Positions 32,581 to 42,266 of a stretch of 64,000 bases of DNA are shown here, piece after piece. This DNA comes from Rhodococcoides fascians NBRC 12155 = LMG 3623. Lineage in GTDB: Bacteria > Actinomycetota > Actinomycetes > Mycobacteriales > Mycobacteriaceae. The notes below the pieces were generated by a model. It did no database searches. It saw nothing but the letters and a program-made list of their open reading frames with translations, and was not told the origin of the DNA. The stretch lies in the NCBI RefSeq assembly GCF_001894785.1, contig NZ_BCWW01000001.1, positions 1,137,501 through 1,201,500 on the forward strand, in the 5' to 3' direction. The stretch's first letter is position 1; the number at the start of each line of letters is the position of its first letter. The translations under genes were made by a program, and so were the position numbers.

Positions 32581-34131
32581 GTGCAGGTCACCAGCGTGGG
32601 GCACGCGGGATTCCATATTCGGACCGAGGCGGGGAGCATCCTGTGCGATCCGTGGGTGAACCCGTCCTTCTACGCGTCGTGGTTCCCTTTCCCCGACAAC
32701 TCGGGCCTGGACTGGGACGAGTTGGGTGATTGCGATTACCTCTACGTCTCGCACCTGCACAAGGACCACTTCGATCCGAAGAACCTGGCCGAACACGTCA
32801 ACAAGGACGCGACGGTGTTGCTGCCGGACTACCCGGTGCTCGATCTCAAGCACGAGCTGGAGAAGCTCGGCTTCCACAAGTTCTACGAGACCACCGACTC
32901 GGTCAAGCACACGTTGACCGGGCCCAAGGGTGATCTCGACATCATGATCATCGCGCTTCGCGCGCCTGCCGACGGCCCGATCGGCGACTCCGGCCTGGTG
33001 GTGTCCGACGGGAAGACCGTCGCGTTCAACATGAACGACGCGCGGCCGGTGGACCTGGACATGATGACCGAGCAGTTCGGTCCCGTCGACGTCCACATGC
33101 TGCAGTATTCGGGCGCGATCTGGTACCCGATGGTCTACGACATGGTCTCGCGTGCGAAGCGGAATTTCGGTATCCAGAAGCGTCAGCGACAGATGGATCG
33201 TGCGCGTCAGTATATCGAGCAGGTCGGCTCCACGTGGGTCATTCCGTCGGCGGGCCCGCCGTGTTTCCTCGACGACGAACTGCGCTCGCTCAACGACGTC
33301 TACGGCGACCCGGCCAACGTGTTCCCGGACCAGATGGTGTTTCTCGAGCAGATGCGACTGCACGGGCACGACAAGGGTCTGCTGATGATTCCGGGCACGA
33401 CGGCCACATTCGAGGGTTCGGATCTGAAGTCCCACGAGCATCCCATCCCCACGGCCGACGCCGAAGCCATCTTCACCACCGGCAAAGCCGACTACATCGA
33501 GGCCTACGCCCAGCGTCAGGCGTCGGTCATCGCAGCCGAGAAGGCCGGCTGGGCACCGGCCGAGGGTGAGTCGCTGCTCGAGCCGCTGCGCGGACTGTTC
33601 GAGCCGATCATGGCTCAGACGGATCTGATCTGTGATGGCATCGGCTACCCCGTCGGGATCACGATGGGTGACGAGACGGTTGTGCTGGACTTCCCGAAAA
33701 GGATTGTTCGAGAGCCTATCTCGAACGAGAAGTTCCGATACAGCTTCACGATCCCGCCGGAACTCGTACGCACCGCAGTGCGTGATCAGGAGCCGGACTG
33801 GGTCAACTCGATCTTCCTGTCCACCCGGTTCCGGGCCCGACGCGTCGGCGGGTACAACGAATTCCTCTACACGTTCTTCAAGTGCCTCACCGACGAACGC
33901 ATCGCCTACGCCGACGGCTGGTTCTCAGAGGCGCACGACGACACGGCCACCATCACGATGGGCGGCTACGAAATTCAACGTCGCTGCCCGCACCTGAAGG
34001 CGGACCTGACGAAGTTCGGCATCGTCGAGGGCAACAAGCTCACCTGCAACCTGCACGGCTGGGACTGGAACCTGGACTCGGGCCGGTGCCTGACGTCGAA
34101 GGGACACGAGCTGCGCTCGCAGAAGCTCTGA
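32581..34131 (+). CDS. MBL-fold hydrolase with C-terminal Rieske [2Fe-2S] domain
   Basis: The 516-residue product has an UlaG-like metallo-beta-lactamase domain (residues about 1-300) with the metal signature SHLHKDHFD and GAIWYPMVYDM. A C-terminal Rieske domain has ligands Cys469-x-His471 and Cys489-x2-His492 (CPH...CNLH). This order resembles CMP-Neu5Ac hydroxylase-type proteins with domains swapped. GTG 32581 has a strong GGAGG at 32568-32572. It lies between murB and the L,D-transpeptidase gene, so an envelope-sugar oxidation role is conceivable but not demonstrated. Confidence 0.85.
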   Translation: MQVTSVGHAGFHIRTEAGSILCDPWVNPSFYASWFPFPDNSGLDWDELGDCDYLYVSHLHKDHFDPKNLAEHVNKDATVLLPDYPVLDLKHELEKLGFHKFYETTDSVKHTLTGPKGDLDIMIIALRAPADGPIGDSGLVVSDGKTVAFNMNDARPVDLDMMTEQFGPVDVHMLQYSGAIWYPMVYDMVSRAKRNFGIQKRQRQMDRARQYIEQVGSTWVIPSAGPPCFLDDELRSLNDVYGDPANVFPDQMVFLEQMRLHGHDKGLLMIPGTTATFEGSDLKSHEHPIPTADAEAIFTTGKADYIEAYAQRQASVIAAEKAGWAPAEGESLLEPLRGLFEPIMAQTDLICDGIGYPVGITMGDETVVLDFPKRIVREPISNEKFRYSFTIPPELVRTAVRDQEPDWVNSIFLSTRFRARRVGGYNEFLYTFFKCLTDERIAYADGWFSEAHDDTATITMGGYEIQRRCPHLKADLTKFGIVEGNKLTCNLHGWDWNLDSGRCLTSKGHELRSQKL

Positions 34132-34217
34132 CTCGTCGTCGACGGTTCGCTGTGAGACTGCCCCCAAAAACAATGGGAAATGTGGGGTAGTTCGCAGACG
34201 CAGGTACGTTGGACAAC

Positions 34218-35492
34218 GTGCATGAGCAGGTAGAACAGACAAAACGGACGCGCATGGTGTGGTTGGTCACCGTGCTTGTCGCACTGATTGCGTTAGTAGC
34301 CGGCTGCACCGTCGGATCGGGCGACAAAGGCCCCGGTGCTTCGGCACCGACGACCGAGGCAGCGCCCGTCGCGCAGATCACGCAGAACCCGGCCGAAGGT
34401 GCCACCGACGTCAGCCCGGTGGCACCGATCTCGGTGTCGGTGACGAACGGAACGCTCACCCAGGTCGAGTTGACGAACCCGGACGGCAAGATCGTTCAGG
34501 GTGCGCTGGCACCCGACAAGGCGTCCTACGCCGTCACCGAGCCACTCGGGTACGGGGTGAAATACACGTGGTCCGGTTCCGCCGTCGGCGCGGACAACAA
34601 GACCGTGCCGATCGAGGGCAGCTTCACCACCGTCGAACCGGACAGCCGCACCTCGGTGAGCACCAACATCGGCGACGGCCAGGAAGTCGGCATTGCAGCG
34701 CCGATCATCCTGCAGTTCGACTCGGCGATCGAGGACAAGGCAGCCGTCGAGAAGGCGCTGACCGTCACCACCAATCCGCCGACGCCCGGTGCCTGGGCGT
34801 GGTTCCCCGACGACAACGGCTCGCGCATCCACTGGCGTCCCACCAACTACTGGACGCCCGGCACGACGGTCTCGGTGAACGCCAAGCTCTACGGCGTGAA
34901 CTACGGCGACGGTGCCTACGGGGCCGACGACGTCACCCTGAACTTCAGTATCGGACGCAGCCAGGTCGTCGTCGCCGACGCCACCAGCCACCGCATGCAG
35001 GTGGTGCGTGACGGCGCGACGATCATGGACATTCCCGTCAGCTACGGCGAGGGCAACGAGGATCGCAACGTCACCCGCAGCGGCATCCACGTCGTCACCG
35101 AGAAGCACGAGGACTTCCTGATGTCGAACCCGCCGTTCTACGAGAACGTGCGCGAACGCTGGGCGGTGCGCATCTCCAACAATGGCGAGTTCATTCACGC
35201 CAACCCGCTGACCACCGGCGTGCAGGGCGCATCGAACGTCACGAACGGATGTATCAACCTCTCGACGGAGGACGCGCAGCAGTACTTCGGCACGGCGATG
35301 TACGGCGATCCGGTGGAGGTCACCGGCACCCGCATCGACCTCTCCGCAGCGGACGGCGACCTGTACGACTGGGCCATCGACTGGCAGACGTGGGAGTCGA
35401 TGTCGGCGCTCCCTGCCGGCGGGGCACCAGCGACGACGACGCCTGCGACAACGGCACCCGCGACGACAACGGCACCTGCGCCCGCTGGGTAG
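34218..35492 (+). CDS. L,D-transpeptidase lipoprotein (LprQ/LdtMt5-like)
   Basis: These enzymes form 3-3 cross-links in peptidoglycan. The 424-residue product has a lipobox ending at Cys30 (LVAGC), two Ig-like domains (residues about 45-240), a YkuD catalytic domain, and a Thr/Ala/Pro-rich tail. Catalytic His327 and Cys345 are in FIHANP and VTNGCINLS; the usual HGC motif is NGC here. GTG 34218 is favoured because TACGTT lies exactly 7 nt upstream; TTG 34209 is the longer alternative. Matches the position of Rv0483. Confidence 0.93.
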   Translation: MHEQVEQTKRTRMVWLVTVLVALIALVAGCTVGSGDKGPGASAPTTEAAPVAQITQNPAEGATDVSPVAPISVSVTNGTLTQVELTNPDGKIVQGALAPDKASYAVTEPLGYGVKYTWSGSAVGADNKTVPIEGSFTTVEPDSRTSVSTNIGDGQEVGIAAPIILQFDSAIEDKAAVEKALTVTTNPPTPGAWAWFPDDNGSRIHWRPTNYWTPGTTVSVNAKLYGVNYGDGAYGADDVTLNFSIGRSQVVVADATSHRMQVVRDGATIMDIPVSYGEGNEDRNVTRSGIHVVTEKHEDFLMSNPPFYENVRERWAVRISNNGEFIHANPLTTGVQGASNVTNGCINLSTEDAQQYFGTAMYGDPVEVTGTRIDLSAADGDLYDWAIDWQTWESMSALPAGGAPATTTPATTAPATTTAPAPAG

Positions 35493-35503
35493 AGCGCTGC
35501 GCG

Positions 35504-35549
35504 CATGTGAGTGGAACCTCGTAGCCCACTACGAAGTTCCACTCACATG
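35504..35549. terminator. Hairpin terminator of the GTAG family, Ldt/SDR junction
   Basis: CATGTGAGTGGAAC (35504-35517) pairs with GTTCCACTCACATG (35536-35549). The inner arms around CGTAG/CTACG continue the stem. It separates convergent genes and resembles 27083-27128. Confidence 0.85.
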
Positions 35550-35551
35550 GG

Positions 35552-36307
35552 TTACTTGCGGGAGAAGCGCCCCGGACCGGCCTGATCGCGTGGCTTGATG
35601 ATGATCTGGTCGAGATTGACGTGCGACGGGCGGGAGGCGACGAAGCCGATCACCTCGGCGATGTCGCTCGCGACCAACGGCGTGATGCCCTGGTAGACCG
35701 CGTCGGCCTTGGCCGCGTCGCCGTCGAAGCGAACCAGTGAGAATTCGGTTTCCACGGCACCCGGTGCAACCTCGGTCAGCCGCACCGGCTTGCCGAGCAG
35801 CTCGCCGCGCAGCGTCCGATGCAGTACGGCCTGAGCATGTTTGGCGGAGGTGTATCCCGAGCCGTTATCGTAGGCCTCGAATGCCGCGACGGAGGTGATG
35901 GTGACGATAAGGCCGTCTCCGGAATCGATCAGCTTGGGCAGCAACGCTTTCGTGACGCGGAGTGTGCCGAGAACGTTGGTCTCCCACATCCAGCGCCAGT
36001 CGTCGAGGTCGGCGTCGATCACCGGGGCCAATCCCTTTGCGCCACCGGCATTGTTGATCAGGACGTCGACGCGGGGGATGACGGCGGTGAAGGCGGCCAC
36101 CGAATCCTCGTCCGTCACATCGAGTTCCAGGGCGGTGCCGCCGATCTCCGAGGCCAGTTCTTCGAGGCGGTCGAGCCTGCGTGCGCCGATGACGACGTGG
36201 AATCCGTCGGCGGCGAGTTGGCGCGCAGTGGCCGCGCCGATGCCGGAACTCGCTCCGGTGACGACGGCGATGCGGGTTTCGGGTGCGATGTGTTCGGGCG
36301 AGGTCAT
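35552..36307 (-). CDS. Short-chain dehydrogenase/reductase (SDR)
   Basis: The 251-residue product is a classical SDR with the cofactor motif VTGASSGIGAATARQLA, LINNAGGAKG, catalytic Ser in ITSVAAFEAY and the YTSAK triad (Tyr-x3-Lys). Arg at the end of GARRLDRL suggests NADPH preference. Position matches Rv0484c. The ligand is unknown. Its promoter faces the leader ORF at 36390 in a divergent region. Confidence 0.93.
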   Translation of the reverse strand: MTSPEHIAPETRIAVVTGASSGIGAATARQLAADGFHVVIGARRLDRLEELASEIGGTALELDVTDEDSVAAFTAVIPRVDVLINNAGGAKGLAPVIDADLDDWRWMWETNVLGTLRVTKALLPKLIDSGDGLIVTITSVAAFEAYDNGSGYTSAKHAQAVLHRTLRGELLGKPVRLTEVAPGAVETEFSLVRFDGDAAKADAVYQGITPLVASDIAEVIGFVASRPSHVNLDQIIIKPRDQAGPGRFSRK

Positions 36308-36353
36308 GGAGAAATTCTAGTTCGGGAGAAACAGCGCATCCGGACGGGCCCGA

Positions 36354-36382
36354 TTGGACAATCGGGCTTCGAGTGCTAATTT
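36354..36382 (+). promoter_or_regulatory. Leaderless promoter of the cysteine-containing small ORF
   Basis: TTGGAC at 36354-36359, a 17-nt spacer and TAATTT at 36377-36382 lie exactly 7 nt before ATG 36390. This is the best promoter match in the window. Confidence 0.7.
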
Positions 36383-36389
36383 TGGGTTC

Positions 36390-36503
36390 ATGTCCGCCAG
36401 CGAGACCACCGCGATGCGGGTCACCTATGTGACCGCGTCCCTCGGGTCTCGCCTCCCGCTTCCTCGGGAATTGTGTTGTCTCGGCCAAGGAACCTGTCTC
36501 TAG
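36390..36503 (+). CDS. Leaderless 37-residue leader peptide with Cys-Cys motif
   Basis: The predicted peptide ends in LPRELCCLGQGTCL, with three cysteines among its last nine residues. It starts at an ATG (36390) placed where transcription should begin. An inner in-frame ATG is at codon 9. The stop at 36501-36503 is 137 nt before the ROK gene, on the same strand. A short hairpin (GGACC/GGTCC, 36540-36554) follows. Short leaderless ORFs with cysteine runs are known in mycobacteria as cysteine-responsive attenuators. This one matches that design but has no experimental support. Confidence 0.55.
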   Translation: MSASETTAMRVTYVTASLGSRLPLPRELCCLGQGTCL

Positions 36504-36640
36504 CCTTCTCGCGCTACGGGCAGTCGATTCGCGTGACGTGGACCTCTCCGGTCCGCCTCACCCCTTGACCTGCATCACTTCGCTCTTTCGTCGACGTTGC
36601 ACACGAGACGAGAGTTTTCCACTGCTGAGGAACACGACGG

Positions 36641-37942
36641 ATGTCCGTATCCACGCTGCACCACCACTCTCGCCCCACCGCGCTGCGCTCGCCGGCGCGG
36701 TCCACCTCCCACACCCCGCTGCGATCGCGGGTCCAGCTCGTCGCGCCCGATCTTCGGATTGCCGACAGTCCCGCGGCGTCGGTACTGCGGGTCGCATGCG
36801 TCGAGGGCCCGGTCTCGCGTGACAGTGCGGCGCGCACAACGGGTTTGAGCATTGCCACGGTCAATCGTCAGGTCTCTGCTCTGCTCGGCGTCGGATTGCT
36901 GCGCGAGCGCGCGGACCTCACGGCCGCCGGTGCGATCGGACGACCCCGCGTGCCGTTCGAGGTCAATCACGAGCCGTTCTCGACCATCGGGATCCATATC
37001 GGTGCCGTCGTCACCGGGATCATCGTCAGTGACCCGCGCGGAAAGATCCTTGGGGCTGTGGAGATTCCCACGCCGAGCGGGTCCGCCGATGCGGCGCTCG
37101 CTTCGATCACCCGCAGCGCCGGGGCCTTCGCCGGCAGATGGCATCGGCGCACCCCACTGTGGGTGGGGGTTGCCCTCGGCGGCCGTGTCGACACGACGAC
37201 GGGCACCGTCGATCATCCGCGTCTGGGCTGGGAGAATGCCCAGGTGGCGGGTGTCATCGGCGGTGGGTTGGGGCTACCGATCTCTGTTTCCGGCCACGTC
37301 GAAGCGATGGCGGCGTCGGAACTTCTGCTCGCGCCCCGCGTATCGGACGCCGCTGCTCCGCCGAGCAGCACCGGCACCTCGCTCTACTTCTATGCACGCG
37401 AAAGCGCAGGCATGGCGCTGACGATCGACGGCCGCGTGCACACTCCGTCCAGCGGACCCGGGTCGATCGCTCACCTGCCCACCGGCTCGTCGGTGCTGTG
37501 CAGCTGCGGCAACCGGGGCTGCCTCGAAGCGGCCGTCAGCGATCGCGCGATCGTGACCGCGGCGATCGACCGCAAAATTTTCGCGAGCGTAGCCCGCGGA
37601 GCCCGGCCGACTATCTCCGCCGTGTACCGAGCCGCGACCGACGGCTCGGAGGCGGCCCGGGACTTGCTCGTCGAACGGGCCGTCACGTTGGGTCGGACGG
37701 TCGCCCTGTTACGCGACATGTTCAATCCGGATCGAGTGGTACTCGGTGGCCAGGCGTTCACGGCGTACCCCGCCGGGATTCCGCACGTGGGGGAGGCCTT
37801 CGCCGCCAATTCGATGTTGCCGCGCAGGGACATTCGGGTCACCGGATTCGGCGACAGGGTGCAGGAGTTCGCCGCAACGGTGGTTTCGCTCAGTTCCCTG
37901 TACTCGGATCCACTGGCCTCGATGCGCCGAGCAGCCGCGTAA
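36641..37942 (+). CDS. ROK-family transcriptional regulator (Rv0485-like)
   Basis: The 433-residue product has an N-terminal winged HTH (residues about 44-95, VSRDSAARTTGLSIATVNRQVSALLGVGLL) and a ROK sugar-kinase-like domain. Its zinc-binding CSCGNRGCLEA lies near residue 285. ROK regulators usually sense sugars. The ATP-binding and catalytic kinase motifs look degenerate, so it is a regulator and not a kinase. Position next to mshA matches M. tuberculosis Rv0485. It has a 137-nt leader after a cysteine-containing small ORF. Confidence 0.9.
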   Translation: MSVSTLHHHSRPTALRSPARSTSHTPLRSRVQLVAPDLRIADSPAASVLRVACVEGPVSRDSAARTTGLSIATVNRQVSALLGVGLLRERADLTAAGAIGRPRVPFEVNHEPFSTIGIHIGAVVTGIIVSDPRGKILGAVEIPTPSGSADAALASITRSAGAFAGRWHRRTPLWVGVALGGRVDTTTGTVDHPRLGWENAQVAGVIGGGLGLPISVSGHVEAMAASELLLAPRVSDAAAPPSSTGTSLYFYARESAGMALTIDGRVHTPSSGPGSIAHLPTGSSVLCSCGNRGCLEAAVSDRAIVTAAIDRKIFASVARGARPTISAVYRAATDGSEAARDLLVERAVTLGRTVALLRDMFNPDRVVLGGQAFTAYPAGIPHVGEAFAANSMLPRRDIRVTGFGDRVQEFAATVVSLSSLYSDPLASMRRAAA

Positions 37943-37953
37943 GTTGACCCCAC

Positions 37954-38802
37954 ATGAGCACCCCTGCAGCAGGACCGGTTCGGCAGGCCACCGGCATCGA
38001 CGGAACGAACATCGTCTATCGCGTCACCGGTGACCCGGCGGCGAGACCGCTGGTTCTGCTGCACGGGTGGGCGCAGAGTTCGGCGTGCTGGGGCGACGGG
38101 CTGCTGGCCGATCTGTCCTCGCGCTACCGCGTCGTCGCCGTCGACCTGCGTGGCCACGGCTACTCCGATGCCCCCGAGGCCGGATACGACGACTCGGAGA
38201 TCTGGGCCGGGGACGTGGCCGCGGTGCTGGACGCCGAGAACATCACGGCGGGCGCAGTGCTGCTGGGGTGGTCGTACGGCGGGCTGGTGATCTGCGATTA
38301 TCTCGCGACACACGGCTCGGACGCGATCGCGGGCATCGTGCTCGTGGGCGCGATCACGAGTATCGGCAGAGGCGAGGCAGGCGGACGGGTGGGCACGGCC
38401 ATGCGGGCGGCGATCCCCGGGGCGATGGCGGAAGAACCGCGTATCGCCATCAAGGCGCTGGGTAGTTTCGGTAATGCGTTGACAGGCCCCGTCGAGGGAA
38501 AGGGCACCGAAGCGCAGGCCCTGTTCGGGCTGACCCTGTCCACCCGGCCGAGGGTTCGCGCCGCATTGTTCGATCGCACCGTCGGCCACGACGAGCTGCT
38601 GCGCAACCTCGATGTCCCCGCCTTCGTGCTGCACGGAACCGACGACACCGTCGTCGATGTCTCGGCCGGTCGGCACGCCGCGGACCTCATTCCCGGAGCC
38701 GGCGCGTCGTACTGGGACGGCGTCGACCACGGCCCGTTCGTGGCCGATCCGCAGCGCTTTCTCGGCGAGGTGAGCGAATTCGTCGACGGTCTGGACGGGT
38801 GA
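37954..38802 (+). CDS. Alpha/beta hydrolase
   Basis: The 282-residue product has VLLHGWAQSSACWG (oxyanion hole), VDLRGHGYSD, nucleophile Ser107 in LLGWSYGG, an Asp in VLHGTDDTVVD, and His in DGVDHGPF. This is a haloperoxidase/haloalkane-dehalogenase-like fold with no signal peptide. TAAGTT lies 8 nt before ATG 37954, so it may be leaderless. It starts 11 nt after the ROK gene and could share its transcript. Substrate unknown. Confidence 0.9.
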   Translation: MSTPAAGPVRQATGIDGTNIVYRVTGDPAARPLVLLHGWAQSSACWGDGLLADLSSRYRVVAVDLRGHGYSDAPEAGYDDSEIWAGDVAAVLDAENITAGAVLLGWSYGGLVICDYLATHGSDAIAGIVLVGAITSIGRGEAGGRVGTAMRAAIPGAMAEEPRIAIKALGSFGNALTGPVEGKGTEAQALFGLTLSTRPRVRAALFDRTVGHDELLRNLDVPAFVLHGTDDTVVDVSAGRHAADLIPGAGASYWDGVDHGPFVADPQRFLGEVSEFVDGLDG

Positions 38803-38854
38803 GCAAAAGCGCAGGCCGTGCGAAGCGGAAGACGTGGCGACGTAATGTGGAGGC

Positions 38855-40198
38855 GTGCACGCTGAAGAAGTGACTGGACGCCGGCTGAACAGGGTCGCTG
38901 TGTTGTCCTTGCATACCTCCCCGCTGGCGCAGCCCGGAACGGGCGATGCCGGGGGAATGAACGTCTACGTACTGCAGAGCGCCAAGCAGTTGGCCGAACG
39001 CGGCGTCGAGGTCGAGATATTCACCCGCGCGACGTCGTCGAGCGATGCGCCGGTCGTCGAGGCCGCTCCCGGGGTGCTGGTACGCAACATCGTCGCGGGG
39101 CCGTTCGAGGGTCTGGACAAACACGACCTGCCCACTCAACTGTGTGCGTTCGCGGCCGGGGTGCTCCGCGAGGAAGCTCGGCACGAGCCCGGCTACTACG
39201 ACCTGGTTCATTCGCACTACTGGCTGTCGGGTCAGGTGGGGTGGTTGGCACGTGACCGCTGGGGAGTGCCGTTGGTGCACACGGCGCACACCCTCGCCGC
39301 CGTCAAGAACGCGTCCCTGGCTCAGGGCGACGCACCCGAGCCCGCGGCCCGTCAGATCGGTGAGCAGCAGGTGGTCGCCGAGGCCGATCGGCTGATCGCC
39401 AACACCACCGAGGAAGCGAAATCGCTCGTCGAGATCTACGGGGCTCGGCAGGAGTCGATCGACGTGGTTGCCCCGGGAGCCGATCTGGCGCAATACAATC
39501 CGGGAGACAAGCGGGCTGCACGTGCCGCACTCGGACTCTCGCAGGACGAGGCCGTCGTCGCGTTCGTCGGGCGGATCCAACCGCTCAAGGCCCCCGACGT
39601 TCTGGTCGCTGCGGCTGCCGAAGTGCTGCAACGACATCCGAGCATGCCGCTGCGGATCCTGATCGTCGGCGGACCGTCCGGTAGCGGGTTGGACCGACCC
39701 GACAGTCTGATCGATCTGGCCGATACGCTCGGGATCACCCCGCACGTCACGTTCATGCCGCCGCAGCCGTCCGCGCGCCTGGCGCAGGTGTACCGAGCCG
39801 CCGATCTCGTGGCGGTGCCGAGCTACAACGAATCGTTCGGTCTGGTGGCGATCGAAGCCCAGGCCTGTGGAACACCGGTTCTCGCAGCAGATGTCGGCGG
39901 GCTCGGTGTCGCGGTGCGATCCGGTGAAACCGGGCGACTGGTGCAGGGACACCGCATCACGGACTGGGCCGACGCCTTGGCGTCGATGCTCGTCGATCGA
40001 GCGGCGTTGTCCGAGATGGCAATTGCCGCACCGCTCCATGCGCGAAACTTCTCGTGGGAACACACCGCGGACGGCCTGATCGAGAGCTACCGGCAGGCCC
40101 GATTCCACTTCGATCGAGGCGAGGCACCCAGTGAATTCTCGCCGCGACGAGTCCGAGGATTGTCGAAATTGCGCAGATCGGGAGCAGTGACTGCATGA
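38855..40198 (+). CDS. mshA: D-inositol-3-phosphate glycosyltransferase (mycothiol synthesis)
   Basis: MshA transfers GlcNAc from UDP-GlcNAc to 1L-inositol-1-phosphate, the first step of mycothiol synthesis. The 447-residue GT4 protein has [31 protein letters not shown] near the N-terminus, the HSHYWLSG segment, [14 protein letters not shown], and the nucleotide-binding E-x7-E motif in [18 protein letters not shown] 38855 has TAATGT 6 nt upstream. Its stop overlaps the next ATG (ATGA). Confidence 0.96.
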   Translation: MHAEEVTGRRLNRVAVLSLHTSPLAQPGTGDAGGMNVYVLQSAKQLAERGVEVEIFTRATSSSDAPVVEAAPGVLVRNIVAGPFEGLDKHDLPTQLCAFAAGVLREEARHEPGYYDLVHSHYWLSGQVGWLARDRWGVPLVHTAHTLAAVKNASLAQGDAPEPAARQIGEQQVVAEADRLIANTTEEAKSLVEIYGARQESIDVVAPGADLAQYNPGDKRAARAALGLSQDEAVVAFVGRIQPLKAPDVLVAAAAEVLQRHPSMPLRILIVGGPSGSGLDRPDSLIDLADTLGITPHVTFMPPQPSARLAQVYRAADLVAVPSYNESFGLVAIEAQACGTPVLAADVGGLGVAVRSGETGRLVQGHRITDWADALASMLVDRAALSEMAIAAPLHARNFSWEHTADGLIESYRQARFHFDRGEAPSEFSPRRVRGLSKLRRSGAVTA

Positions 40199-40701
40199 GC
40201 GAAACCGCCGAACTGATCGACCGGGTCCTGAAGGATCGCGAACTGGACTACACGCGGCGCGGCGAGGTGTTCACCGTCGAACTGCCCGGGGAACGCAAAC
40301 TGAAGACGACGACGATGTTGACCGTCGGACACCACGGGGTGCGCATCGAGGCGTTCGTCTGCCGCAAGCCCGACGAGAACTTCGAGGGCGTCTACAAATA
40401 CCTGCTGCGTCGCAACCGTCGGCTGTACGGAGTGCATTACACGATCGACAAGGTCGGTGACATCTACCTGGTGGGCCGAATGTCGTTGCGCGCCGTCGAC
40501 GGTGACGAACTCGATCGGATCTTCGGTCAGACCCTCGAGGCCGCCGACGGCGACTTCAACGTGTTGCTCGAGCTGGGTTTCGCGGAGTCGATCAAGCGCG
40601 AATGGGCCTGGCGTGTGTCACGCGGTGAATCGCTCGCGAATCTGAAGGCGTTCGAGCACCTGGTGGCCAGTGGCAGCAGCGACGAGCCGGAACATCCGTA
40701 A
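40195..40701 (+). CDS. YbjN domain protein (Rv0487-like)
   Basis: The 168-residue product is a YbjN/T3SS-chaperone-like fold with a conserved middle, [55 protein letters not shown]. No catalytic residues are known. It overlaps mshA by 4 nt and is therefore part of the mycothiol transcript, an association kept in mycobacteria (Rv0486-Rv0487). Its role is unknown. After it the M. tuberculosis gene order is interrupted until gpm1 at 61.2 kb. Confidence 0.9.
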   Translation: MSETAELIDRVLKDRELDYTRRGEVFTVELPGERKLKTTTMLTVGHHGVRIEAFVCRKPDENFEGVYKYLLRRNRRLYGVHYTIDKVGDIYLVGRMSLRAVDGDELDRIFGQTLEAADGDFNVLLELGFAESIKREWAWRVSRGESLANLKAFEHLVASGSSDEPEHP

Positions 40702-40758
40702 CTCGCCGGAAACGGCTGGGTATTGCCCTCGGTAACGTCCGGTTCCTAGCCTGAGGTC

Positions 40759-42189
40759 ATGACCAGGCCCGAGGACACTCGCCCGCCGCTGCTGCAGATG
40801 TTCGGCTACGGCATGCAGCACATTCTGTCCATGTTCGGCGGTGTCATCGCCGTCCCGATCATCGTGGGCGGAGCAGCGGGCCTGTCCGGGGCCGATCAAG
40901 CGCTGCTCATCTCGTGCGCGCTGTTCGTCAGTGGCGTCGCGACCGTGCTGCAGACCGTCGGAGTGCCCTTCTTCGGCTCGCAACTGCCGCTGGTGCAAGG
41001 CATCTCGTTTGCATCGGTGTCGACGGTGCTGACCATCATCGGCAGCGCCGAGGACGGTAGAACCGGGCTCCGCACGGTCCTCGGGGCCGTCCTGGTGGCC
41101 GCGCTGATCGGTTTGGCCATCGCCCCGTTCTTCTCGAAGATCGTCCGCTTCTTCCCACCCCTGGTGACCGGAAGCATCATCACCGTCATCGGGCTGTCGC
41201 TGATGCCGGTCGCCGCACGCTGGATCACCGGCCAGGAGATGGTGGGCGGTGCGCCGAACCCCCTGTACCTGGACCCCGGCAACATCGGACTGGCGATGTT
41301 CACCCTTCTCGCGGTGCTGGTGATGACCAAGATCAAGGTGCTCTCGCGCCTGTCCATCCTGCTCGGGCTCGTCGTCGGGACGATCGCAGCACTGATCGTG
41401 GGCAAGACGGACTTCGGCGGCGTCGGGGACGCCGCGGTGGTCGCGGTGCCCACCCCGTTCGCCTTCGGCTCGCCGATCTTCGCCGTCGGTGCGATCGTGT
41501 CGATGACGATCGTGATCCTGGTGGTGATGGTGGAGACCACGGCCGACATCCTGGCCGTGGGAGAGGTCGTCGGAACCGACGTCGACTCCCGACGTGTAGG
41601 CGACGGATTGCGCGCAGACATGGTCTCCTCGGCCGTCGCCCCCATCTTCAACACGTTCCCGGCGACGGCGTTCGCACAGAACGTGGGACTGGTTGCGATG
41701 ACCGGCATCAAGAGCCGCTTCGTCGTCGCCCTGGGCGGCGGCGTGCTTGCGCTGCTGGGTCTTTCGCCGGTTCTCGCTGCGGTGGTCGGCGTGGTTCCGC
41801 TGCCCGTGCTCGGCGGTGCCGGAATCGCCCTGTTCGGAACCGTCGCCGCCAGTGGAATCCGCACCCTCGGCAAGGTGAACTACGACAACAACGCCAACGT
41901 CGTCATCGTGGCGGTGACCTTGGCTTTCGGTCTCATTCCTGTTGTTGCGAGCGACTTCTGGGACGAGTTCCCGGACTGGTTCGTCACGGTGTTCCATTCC
42001 GGAATCAGTGCCGCAAGCATTGTCGCAGTGGTGCTCAACGTATTCTTCAACGTATTCAAGCCCGGTACGCCGTCGAATCCATCGGTGGTCGCCGCGGGCC
42101 CGGCAGTGATGGTGCGCGAGGACGAAGCACGGGTACTCGGCAAAGGCGGAACCTTGACCGGCAAGGTCGCGCCCGACACCGATACCTGA
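40759..42189 (+). CDS. NCS2-family purine/xanthine/uracil permease
   Basis: The 476-residue membrane protein has about 12-14 hydrophobic segments and NCS2 motifs: GYGMQHILSMFGGVIAVPIIVGGAAGL near the start, PLVQGISFASVSTVL, VETTADILAVGEVVG and NTFPATAFAQNVGLVAMTGIKSR. This group moves purines or uric acid/xanthine with H+ or Na+. Because a nucleoside ABC transporter follows, it probably imports purine bases. TAGCCT lies 6 nt before ATG 40759, suggesting a leaderless mRNA. Confidence 0.92.
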   Translation: MTRPEDTRPPLLQMFGYGMQHILSMFGGVIAVPIIVGGAAGLSGADQALLISCALFVSGVATVLQTVGVPFFGSQLPLVQGISFASVSTVLTIIGSAEDGRTGLRTVLGAVLVAALIGLAIAPFFSKIVRFFPPLVTGSIITVIGLSLMPVAARWITGQEMVGGAPNPLYLDPGNIGLAMFTLLAVLVMTKIKVLSRLSILLGLVVGTIAALIVGKTDFGGVGDAAVVAVPTPFAFGSPIFAVGAIVSMTIVILVVMVETTADILAVGEVVGTDVDSRRVGDGLRADMVSSAVAPIFNTFPATAFAQNVGLVAMTGIKSRFVVALGGGVLALLGLSPVLAAVVGVVPLPVLGGAGIALFGTVAASGIRTLGKVNYDNNANVVIVAVTLAFGLIPVVASDFWDEFPDWFVTVFHSGISAASIVAVVLNVFFNVFKPGTPSNPSVVAAGPAVMVREDEARVLGKGGTLTGKVAPDTDT

Positions 42190-42266
42190 GTGAAATCCTG
42201 CGCACCCAGGTTCGCGCGAGTACCGTCCCGAAACAGACGAAACACACATCGATATTGGAGGACATC

